DNA of 64,000 nucleotides, from the NCBI GenBank assembly GCA_021234155.1, contig JAJEKV010000030.1, forward strand, positions 16,852,003 through 16,916,002, given 5' to 3'. Below the pieces are notes generated by a model that saw nothing but the letters and a program-made list of their open reading frames with translations, was not told where the DNA came from and made no database searches. The translations under genes and the position numbers were made by a program. Positions 56,294-64,000 of this stretch are shown in pieces; position 1 is the stretch's first letter, and each line of letters opens with the position of its first letter. The DNA is from Isoetes taiwanensis. Its lineage: Eukaryota > Streptophyta > Lycopodiopsida > Isoetales > Isoetaceae.

Positions 56294-58405
56294 TCAAAAA
56301 AGTGTGTCAGCAAAATCATGATGTATTCTTGATATGTAATTGACATACCTGTTATGAAGGAGCTTAATCACTTCTTTTGGGTGATATGTAAGACCCGGGA
56401 AGTCTAGATGCAGCATCTTATATACATTTCGAAAGATGGTATTTTCATCGAATCCATTGTCGATGAATTGTGAGATGATGTTTCTCAGGTCCGCAGCAGC
56501 CTTAGTGCAATTACTGTTGACGTATAAACACGGCATCACCTGCGAACATATGACCTTACTAGCTTGAAAATAAGGTCTGCAGCTATCAGCCATGATGAAT
56601 TTCTTTGGTAGGGCATCCCTTTTGTCAAATTTAGAAGTGCAATAAATGCCTGAAGAGATGTCCAGAATTCTGATTTGCATATTAAGGAAATTAGCAGTAA
56701 TACCAATTCTAAGGTCATCATTAAACCCTATTAATTCCTTTGTTTCTTCTTTTATCTCAATGAAGTTGAGATTATATAACCAGAAATCACTGTTCACGTT
56801 GAAGAACTCTTTAGGATTACCACAATTGATCAGTAATAAGTCGTCCATGTATCTAAAACTATATCTGAACCTCATGATATCTTTGTAACGGCCTTCATCA
56901 GCTAGTCTAAGTATGAAGTTTATTTCATACCAAGCCAAATAAATATTGCACCAGCTGGGTGAGCAGGAGAAGCCCATGGGAATACCACTCCTTTGCCTCC
57001 ATGTCTTTCCGTCATTACAAAGCCAGCAGTTTTGGAGTAACCATATGTTCATATCCACAAAGTTTTGGGCTGTCATTTCCTTCCAACACTTTGGTTGTTT
57101 ATTACAAGAGTCCCATTTTGTAACAAAACCTCCCCTAAAGTTGGTTACTTTCTTGAACCAAAGTTTACAGCTTTTGTTTGCTTTTTTCTGAAAATGAAAA
57201 GTTAGAAAAATGATTCTTTCCATTATATGGCACAGACCACTCTCCCCATCAAGGGGGATGGATTCATAGCACTTACTAACATCCGCCACAAATACGCTAT
57301 GAATTTTGCTAGGGAGATTAAGTACCACATCATAGATTGAGTTTACCATCCAATTAGGGCTAAATTCTTTTTTGCAAAAGATGTCCATACCTGCACATAA
57401 TTCTTTTGAAATGAAAGGCCATAATTTAATGATATCCTGCAGACCATGTGATATAATTTCGGCTATTTCCGAGAAGATGGAGTTGTGAGCGTTGGTGATC
57501 CAACGGAAGTTATTCTTATGTGCTTTATAGATGCACAAAAGATAGGGCAGTCGGAGATCTTTCAAGCTATCATCTTCAATGTTCCATAATTTAAGAATAT
57601 CAGTAGTTACACAGTTCAGAATTTCCCCAATAGTCTTATCTGAAGACATAAAATCCGGACTGTTGAGTCTAGCAGTAGCAAGTTTCTTTGCCAAAAATGG
57701 GCACATAAAGCACGGGTTATTGGCAGCTTTGTCCACCCCTGCAACATATAAGTTTTGTTTAATCCACTCCAAATCATCTAGTGCGTCCTGATCTTCATCA
57801 AGAATGTACTGCCTAATTTTGCCATCTGTACTTTTAAGATAAGTTTTCATCATCCCAAAGGCAAGTTCTCTGGTGGCAGTCTGGACATATTGAAATCTGC
57901 GTGCATCAATAGGTTTAATGCTAAATTTATGAATTGATAAGAAGCAATTCAAACCTTCAATAACCATTTTCATGCACTCGTTTATCTCAGGTTTCTTATT
58001 CGGTATATGATTGAGACCTTTGCTGAAAATGTTTCTGAGGTTGCGATTCCTCACAATGTTAAGGTCTGTGGTCAGAACGTGCTCGTAAGTAGGATCAATG
58101 AAGCATTTAAAACTCTGTCTCCCACAGGGACATTTGGGAATTTTTTTATCTACAAAGATGTTGAATGGCTTATATACCATCTGTACAAGCTTGGGCTGAT
58201 ATCTCCAGCCAAGCATCCCTTCCTCTCCACAGAACAGAGGGATAACATGTTCCAAGATTTCTCTAAATCTGATGGCATCCATTAATTTAGACACGTAAGT
58301 AAGGTGTACAATCAACTTATTTTCCTTTTTATTTGTCAAAATGGACAGTCTACTGTTCAGGTCACAAGTCAGGGTCCTGTTGGTCACCTCATCGGATTCC
58401 AAAAC
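56294..58405 (-). CDS. Penelope-like reverse transcriptase, open frame of 703 codons
   Basis: The exon starts at 58405 after a clear acceptor (CCCCTACAG). There is no ATG before residue 41, which suggests an upstream exon. Motifs (numbered from 58402): CPCGRQ (91), HVLTTDLNIVRNRNLRNIFS (108-127), DKAANN (224), YLLCIYKAHKNNFRWITNA (287-305; Penelope-type KxHK...R.I), FVADVSKCYESIPLDG (371-386; RT motif A), SGIPMGFSCSPSWCNIYLAW (472-491; motif B), YMDD (518-521; catalytic motif C) and FLNMQI (572). These place it in the Penelope-like group; the cysteine patch and TTDLN...LRN segment recall the Chlamys/Naiad lineages with permuted domains. I see no GIY-YIG endonuclease in this frame. No stop or frameshift breaks it. 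An alternative is a cellular rvt-type gene. Confidence 0.8.
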   Translation of the reverse strand, partial: VLESDEVTNRTLTCDLNSRLSILTNKKENKLIVHLTYVSKLMDAIRFREILEHVIPLFCGEEGMLGWRYQPKLVQMVYKPFNIFVDKKIPKCPCGRQSFKCFIDPTYEHVLTTDLNIVRNRNLRNIFSKGLNHIPNKKPEINECMKMVIEGLNCFLSIHKFSIKPIDARRFQYVQTATRELAFGMMKTYLKSTDGKIRQYILDEDQDALDDLEWIKQNLYVAGVDKAANNPCFMCPFLAKKLATARLNSPDFMSSDKTIGEILNCVTTDILKLWNIEDDSLKDLRLPYLLCIYKAHKNNFRWITNAHNSIFSEIAEIISHGLQDIIKLWPFISKELCAGMDIFCKKEFSPNWMVNSIYDVVLNLPSKIHSVFVADVSKCYESIPLDGESGLCHIMERIIFLTFHFQKKANKSCKLWFKKVTNFRGGFVTKWDSCNKQPKCWKEMTAQNFVDMNIWLLQNCWLCNDGKTWRQRSGIPMGFSCSPSWCNIYLAWYEINFILRLADEGRYKDIMRFRYSFRYMDDLLLINCGNPKEFFNVNSDFWLYNLNFIEIKEETKELIGFNDDLRIGITANFLNMQIRILDISSGIYCTSKFDKRDALPKKFIMADSCRPYFQASKVICSQVMPCLYVNSNCTKAAADLRNIISQFIDNGFDENTIFRNVYKMLHLDFPGLTYHPKEVIKLLHNRYVNYISRIHHDFADTLF

Positions 58406-58755
58406 CTGTAGGGGTTTACTTTAATTAGACATAATAGTCAGTGGCTCAAACGAAAATTTCAAATTATCAGGGTAATTCAATGCAAACATGGACTGTATTT
58501 GGTTTGTTAAGTCATATTAGATGAAAGGCCCTGGCCATTTTAGCTTTCTTTAGGTAAAGGATAACCAAAATAGCTCACAGTACTCAGATATAAGTTATAA
58601 CTGAATTTTTTAAGGCCAAAATCGCCCAGTAGGGCTAAAGCTAGGAAGCCATAAATAAAAAGCCATAAATAACCAAAGATAGATAAGACTAACCTTTAAA
58701 CCTCAGAAATATCAAAAGTATTGATGTCCATCTGCAAGTTTTTGCCTGGAATGAG

Positions 58756-60369
58756 TCATGCTTTTGTAACCGACGGCTCTTCAACCGGAGATAGTACTCC
58801 ACTCTGGTTTAACCCAGTCGAAGTGTTATTTGTTGTATTCGAGGTACATGCAGTCATACTGGAGGTAGAGCCTGTCTTTTCCTGACTATTATCCCTCAGT
58901 GGGCTCATCCTGGGAGGATGGAAGCTAGCTGAGAAGCTGCTGGAGGACGATGCACTGGAGGTTCTCCTCCTGCCATTTCTTGGAGGTAATCTAGGAACTT
59001 CAGCTGGTTCTTTGAGAGTGAACTCATCGGGGTTTAGCATCATCTCAGTTACCATTACTAAATAAGTGTCCCCATATTTCTTTCTGACATCACATTTGGA
59101 GTCTTTGCTGATGTCTATAGCCATGCAGTAAGTCAGATTTCTGTACCTGATGTATGCAATGTATGTCTTAGCATATTTTTGCAGGTCATTAGAGAGCAGG
59201 CTCACAACAGACATAAAGGCTTTTTTGCAGTCCATGTTAGGGTAGACCGTCCCTAAATTGTTTAGAATGTACCAAATGCCTTGATCAAACCAAGTAATGT
59301 TTTCCTTGCAAGTATTATTTCTTTGAGTGTCGCAGGCACATTTGAAATAAGGGCAGAAGCATCTCCAGATTTTCCTCAGGTTAAATTCTTTTTGCAGGCC
59401 ACCCATCATTGCCATATGGTTCTTCTGATTTATGTAAATACCAAAAGGGCTAGTGCATTCTTTCTCAAATGTTTGCATGTCGAAAGGTAGACCATGTAAT
59501 TTTGTTTTCTCCAAACAATATTCCCCTTTATCAATGATCTTATGGAAACCTTCAATCTTTGTGTCATCAAGATCTGAAAGAAATTTCCAAGATGTTACTG
59601 ATATGGGAGCCAGGGTGCCCAAGTTACCACTTTGCCACAAAACTTGATCATACTCCTGAGCCAGTGACTCAACTGCACTATGAGATAACATAGGAAAATA
59701 ACATGTGTTACCCAGATCTAGTCTGATAGGTCTTTTGCCTTTTTTGTCCAAGTCACTTGTAAGGTCAATAGGGCTAGGATCAATTGCAGGCGTGCTAGAT
59801 GTATTAGCATCAGCTTGATCATCAAAGCCCATAACCGAGCTGCTAAAAACATTGTTACCAAAGGCAGGGCCTTTTTTTGTAGCAGGATGTTTTGGAGGTA
59901 TTTTTTTAGGCCTCTTCATTTCTTCCTCCTCGTTACCATTCACTCTGTAGCAAGTTTTCATCCATCCCTCAGTTAACGGGAATAGTTTTTCAAAAGCAAT
60001 GTCTGTGTCAGACCGTACACATATTTTGTGCATCATTTTCTCATAAGTATCCTCAATGATTTTGTCATAAGTAACGGGATGCTTACGTGTCTTGAGTATA
60101 AGTACTTCAAGCCAGTCATTAAAGCCAAGAAAGGCTACAACGGACATTCTGTAGTCCGTGATTTTCAGTTCAAGTTCGATGATTTTTTGGAACATTATCT
60201 CATGATTGAGGCAGCAAATAATAGTCTGTACTGCCCGATTAGGAACCTGGCATTTAAGAATGTCAAACCCCAACTTCCTGATCTCTGGGCTCCAGGGACT
60301 CTCCAAGTTTTCAAGTCCATGCTCCTGGCTGTTAATTTGGGCCCTTCGGGCCCTAACTAAAGCAAACAT
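58756..60369 (-). CDS. 537-codon ORF upstream of the Penelope-like RT, unknown function
   Basis: The ATG at 60369 opens an intact 537-residue frame. The N-terminal 140 residues are predicted helical (CLNHEIMFQKIIELELKITD). A basic KRPKKIPPKHPATKK patch (152-166) could direct it to the nucleus. A Cys cluster WRCFCPYFKCACDTQRNNTC (335-354) suggests metal binding. The C-terminal 90 residues are Arg/Ser/Thr-rich and disordered-looking. It ends in TGA at 58756, but the frame continues for 19 sense codons (…GKNLQMDINTFDISE) to a possible donor GAG|GTTTAA (58701-58700). Splicing there to 58405 would join the RT in frame. It matches no family I know. Same strand and co-preservation suggest it belongs with the RT. 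Confidence 0.6.
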   Translation of the reverse strand: MFALVRARRAQINSQEHGLENLESPWSPEIRKLGFDILKCQVPNRAVQTIICCLNHEIMFQKIIELELKITDYRMSVVAFLGFNDWLEVLILKTRKHPVTYDKIIEDTYEKMMHKICVRSDTDIAFEKLFPLTEGWMKTCYRVNGNEEEEMKRPKKIPPKHPATKKGPAFGNNVFSSSVMGFDDQADANTSSTPAIDPSPIDLTSDLDKKGKRPIRLDLGNTCYFPMLSHSAVESLAQEYDQVLWQSGNLGTLAPISVTSWKFLSDLDDTKIEGFHKIIDKGEYCLEKTKLHGLPFDMQTFEKECTSPFGIYINQKNHMAMMGGLQKEFNLRKIWRCFCPYFKCACDTQRNNTCKENITWFDQGIWYILNNLGTVYPNMDCKKAFMSVVSLLSNDLQKYAKTYIAYIRYRNLTYCMAIDISKDSKCDVRKKYGDTYLVMVTEMMLNPDEFTLKEPAEVPRLPPRNGRRRTSSASSSSSFSASFHPPRMSPLRDNSQEKTGSTSSMTACTSNTTNNTSTGLNQSGVLSPVEEPSVTKA

Positions 60370-61830
60370 AGGTAAACTTTTTGGGCCTAAATATTAATTA
60401 CTAAAAAGCACAATAATATCAAGACGAACAAATTATTTCCATTGCAAATAACTATGAGTACATTTTGTAATCTCAATTCCCTGCATTGCATACCAAGAGC
60501 CACCCAAATATACGCAAACACATTGGTTACCGCTTATAAGTCAATGCAGACATACCAAAAACCAGAACAAAAACTGTACAGACAGCAAACTAGATATAAA
60601 CATAAAGCATGCAAAGGTACTGCAAATGCAAAGCTTGACCCCAAAGAGACAAACACTAGGAAAGAAGCATTGCTTGATTCGATAGTGTGATTACTGCAGT
60701 TATATGGTGTCCCAACAAGATTGGACTAAAAACAAATATGACAATACAAGACAAGCAGCATATCTGATAGTTTCAGCAATAGAATGAGGCCAACAAGATC
60801 AGGTTATGGATAGGCAAATACCTGAAAATAAACATAAGCAACGTAAAAAAGTATCAAAAGAGGCAGGATTGCCCAAAGTGACTGACACTGTATTCACAAT
60901 GCCAATAAGCACAAATGTTGACAGAAGTTGGAAAAACATATTCAAAAACATGTTTGCCCACATCGCAACACGTCGATCAATATCGCATGTGTTTTGCAAA
61001 TCGATTTATTATACGACCAATCGGATTCGAATGGAAAAAGAGCATTGGAGCTCTTAATATTGATGTAAGCATACTGATATGAAGGCGTTGTGCAGCCGTC
61101 AGGCTTGACAAGACAAGCCAAAAGGAATTGGATAAGGCTTGACAAGACAAGCCAAAAGGAATTGGATAATGTCACTGTTACCTGCATATTGTTGTCCGCT
61201 AATGTAAAATTATGTAAGAAGAATGGAAACTTATCTAGAACTACAAACGTACCTGGGCAAGCAATATTGCTGCATATATTCCATTGTAAAAGCCCAGACC
61301 ATGAGTTTTAGGAACAGAGGTATCCGACCAGTAACTAAGCCAGTTACTACTGCTTAGCCTAAGTCAGAAAATAATACATAAACAAAAAAAACACAACCCA
61401 TAAGCCTCCCAGTGCCTTTGTATATCTGCAATTAGAAGCAACCTAGATGAAAACAATTCCTGCCATTCTGTAGGCCCCAAAACGAATAATGACAGAGATG
61501 AAGCTATATGAACTGCTTGTGAATCTCAGCATCAAGCTGCAGCCAGCATTTTCATTGAACAACTAACACCATGCATGCAAAAGAATCGCATGTAGGAAAA
61601 GTATAAAAGCCGTCAATTTACATATAATGAACTGTCATAATCAAATACTTCTGTAAACACCTCCACTTTCCAAAACCTGGGTTTTTGCCCTGACGCTATG
61701 CTAGCTTTATAATCCTTTCTAAGTCAATACACCTTTCCTTGAAATTTACAGGCCCATTAGGGCAAGGCAATGTACAGAACATCTAAAATACAGCTTCTAA
61801 AACTTCTTTCTGAGCGGGATGAGAAGCTAT
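60370..61830. other. intergenic or 5' region of the Penelope-like unit
   Basis: No recognised gene. A 35-bp perfect tandem duplication (GGCTTGACAAGACAAGCCAA...) lies at 61102-61170 and itself contains the palindrome GGCTTG..CAAGCC. Confidence 0.45.
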
Positions 61831-62030
61831 AGATCCTTGATGAATCTCTTGGCAACATTTACCTTTTTTTCCAATGAATCGACATAGCTAGCTGCATAGA
61901 GTTTTATAACAGATTGGTCACCTCGGCAGCTTGATCTGTGCATCTGTTTGCTAAGCAGAATATTAAAATGTAGTATAACATGGAAAGCAAAGTATTTGCC
62001 CCAATCCCAAAAAACCACACGACCCAGAAA

Positions 62031-62257
62031 CTAGATGCTCCCAGCATATGTCTCCAAAACATGTTCTGCCATAGCGACCTCAGTCTGGATCTTGCGAAGA
62101 AAATAAGCTGGAGGAATCGAAGCTCCATTTAGCACCATCGTTACTGTGAAGACAAGATGTGGCCCCGAAGGCCTTGCCTGGAAGCCAGAACACTGAACTT
62201 CTACTTCAAAACTGGAAGCTGGCTTCATATGCATTACAACTACGGTTGCCACAGAGT
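62031..62257 (-). CDS. terminal exon of an unrecognised gene
   Basis: After an acceptor TTCATTTTTAG (exon start 62257) the minus strand is open to TAG at 62031, with VATVVVMHMKPASSFEVEVQ, GFQARPSGPHLVFTVTMVLN and FLRKIQTEVAMAEHVLETYA. Composition and codon use look like a real protein, but I do not recognise it. An ATG within the exon (about 62226) would allow a short protein if the upstream exon is untranslated. Two AAACCCTAA telo-box motifs at 62371-62389, common in plant housekeeping promoters, lie about 110 bp upstream. Confidence 0.45.
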
Positions 62258-62367
62258 CTAAAAATGAACAGATCCAGAGGCTTGATTAGAGGATATAAAG
62301 GAAATGGATGCAAGTGGTCTACGAGACAAATGAAGAAATCAAGAATCGATGTTTCAAGTTGAACCCT

Positions 62368-62391
62368 AAAAAAACCCTAAAAATAATGGGA
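62368..62391. promoter_or_regulatory. paired telo-box (AACCCTAAA) motifs
   Basis: GAACCCTAAAAAAACCCTAA contains two copies of the plant telo-box. Only two units are present, so it is a promoter-type motif rather than an interstitial telomere. It may serve the exon at 62031-62257. Confidence 0.4.
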
Positions 62392-62558
62392 GGATATCCA
62401 CCACAGGATTTGCCCCTTTTCTAAAATCAACGGCTAACAAAAGTGTGCACTCTAGAAATACTATTTAGTACACCTGGATGAATACGGCCACCAAATCATA
62501 TGAAAACCTTAGAGAAAACAGTACAAAAACAGAAAAAAAAAAAACCCTTGTTATAATG

Positions 62559-64000
62559 CTAGATATTCAGGCGTGGAGTAGACCATCCTTCTTCCAATAA
62601 TTCTTGCTTGTGAGCAATGTCCTGAAGACGAGAGTGTTGATCCTCATTAAGAGGGTCTACTGATATAGACTGAGATGGAGATGCACTAGAAGAAGGTGAT
62701 GGTGCAGAAATAGCTAGAGAAGAAGGCACAAGAGTTGGTAATACTGACAGATTAAATAGTGCAGAGGCAGATGAGGAAGAAGATGATACAACATGACATT
62801 CGAGTGAAGTGGCTGCTATGTGACATGGGATAGGAGCAGTTGGGGAGGTAGAGACAAAAGTATGCCTAGACCTGTAAGTAACAAAAACCTCAACATTGGG
62901 AAACATCTTGGCAAGCTCAGATCCATTAAGCAGACGTAGTTTGTATTTGAAAAAAAGCGGGACACTTTTGACCACTACTGACTGAGGAATAGAAATACAA
63001 GTAGGAAGAGATACACAAATTCGAGGACCATTAACAATAGAATGGGCAAGATGCATACCCAATCCATTGGCAATAGCAATCATAAAATCAGACACTTGCA
63101 GTTCTAGTGGAAAATCCTCTAGGGCAAGCCAACAAGGCATGCGCAATGCACCAGATTTACTTGGCAAGAATCCAGGATAATACACCTGATATAGAACATA
63201 ATGTCCCCAAAGAGGATCAACACCACGCTCCACGAGCCTGTCAACTGCAAGTGAAGAGTCAAACATGACTAGGAAGAAATTATTATCTTTATCCAAAACT
63301 TTTAGAGACGCATAATGAGGAAGACCCAGTCTCTGAAGGTGATGTTTTAGCCAGAATCCAACTCTCCTGAGGTCCAGAAATTGTCCAGTAAAATGGCAAA
63401 CAACTGCATGAGACACAAGGTTCTGAACACACTGCAAATGAACATTATGATCAATTTCGACAACTGGTAGGCCAGCCTGTGTAAAAGCATTTGAACACTG
63501 TTGTGCCTCATAGAATACACCCTCAGGAGGCAACTGAACATCTATACGGTCATCTTGTACTTTTAACTCATTTAGATACGAGCTCAATTCTTTCTTGTTA
63601 TTCTGTACCATAATATTCAATGCAGCAGAAACACGAGCAGATTGCACACTGGATGTCAAATCACGTTTGATCCAATCACTAAATCGTGTAGAAGGTGTTC
63701 TAGCCACAGCATCAGAAGAACCCCAAGGAGCAGAAGGAACAGCCACACGCCCAATAAGAAGCAGAAGCAACAGTGGAAGTATTTACAATGGTCTCTATTT
63801 GAGAAGTAGACAAAGGTGTAGATTTAGAAAGAGGGGGAAAGTGCTGCAAGCTTGTACTCACATCAAGAAGAGAAGGGTCAAAAGCAAGAGGACTGAGGCT
63901 AGAATTATTGGGTAAATTGGAAAGCGGCAAAGGGGAATTGATATCATGCGCAAAAGAAGCTGACGAACGTGTTTCGGAAGCTGGCAAACTAGGGTTTGCT
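62559..64000 (-). pseudogene. retroelement ORF with DUF4283-like domain, frameshifted, runs off the window
   Basis: The frame is open from the right edge (…LPASETRSSASFAHDI) through a Ser/Pro-rich region. It must shift near 63770 to enter the long frame that ends in TAG at 62559. That frame has VVCHFTGQFLDLRRVGFWLK, NNFFLVMFDSSLAVDRLVER, GHYVLYQVYYPGFLP, PCWLALEDFPLELQVSDFMI and GPRICVSLP. This is the DUF4283 pattern found at the N-terminus of plant LINE/retroelement proteins, followed by a Ser-rich tail. No zinc knuckle, endonuclease or RT follows. The start codon lies outside the window or in the shifted part. Confidence 0.6.

Noticed and set aside
62371-62389. Interstitial telomere
   Set aside because: Only two CCCTAAA-type units are present; a telo-box promoter motif is the simpler reading.

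Overview
The window is nuclear DNA of a land plant. The evidence is spliceosomal introns with GT/AG borders and pyrimidine tracts, a six-exon vicilin-like (7S globulin, cupin) gene, a dormancy/auxin-associated (DRM1/ARP) exon, a PHT1 phosphate-transporter remnant and a TNP1/En-Spm-like fragment. Gene density is very low and repeat decay is high, and several element families are rare in seed plants (Penelope-like RT, a ParB plus DNA-methyltransferase gene, a DDE transposase with a chromo/BAH-like tail). A seed-free plant, most likely a fern, is my inference; nothing in the sequence names the species.

Layout. 0-1.2 kb: 3' part of a decayed DDE-type transposase (+). 3.42-5.62 kb: a non-autonomous Helitron (-) carrying about 2 kb of almost pure pyrimidine. 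6.5-9.3 kb: a second decayed copy of the same transposase type (-). 9.6-19.4 kb: the most unusual block, with two related TATA promoters, small acidic, coiled-coil, basic and proline-repeat genes, and a six-exon gene with a ParB/Srx-like domain and a beta-class DNA amino-methyltransferase domain. Two families of short palindromes fill the promoters and introns of this block and appear absent from its exons. 21.97-22.71 kb: a hAT-type MITE with an 8-bp target duplication. 23.5-23.9 kb: a tRNA-type SINE with a (TATC)n tail. 24.6-29.2 kb: a mutated L1-type LINE. 29.8-46 kb: mostly intergenic, with dispersed hairpin repeats, foldbacks, a PHT1 fragment, a RING-like pseudogene and a MITE.

47.4-49.7 kb (-) holds the one host gene that reads cleanly, a secreted vicilin-like protein of 430 aa. 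50.0-51.0 kb is a Pack-type element carrying exon 1 of a DRM1/ARP gene beside a perfect-looking foldback. 52.36-52.81 kb is a second copy of the 39-kb MITE family. 53.0-60.4 kb (-) appears to be one large Penelope-like unit: a 537-codon ORF of unknown function, a 703-codon Penelope-type reverse transcriptase, an AT-hook ORF and two sets of tandem repeats. 61.8-64 kb (-) has a terminal exon of an unknown gene and an open frame with a DUF4283-like domain that runs off the window.

The strongest candidates for something undescribed are the 9.6-19.4 kb palindrome-studded ParB-methyltransferase block and the Penelope-like unit, whose two long frames are both intact and are separated by one TGA plus a probable intron.
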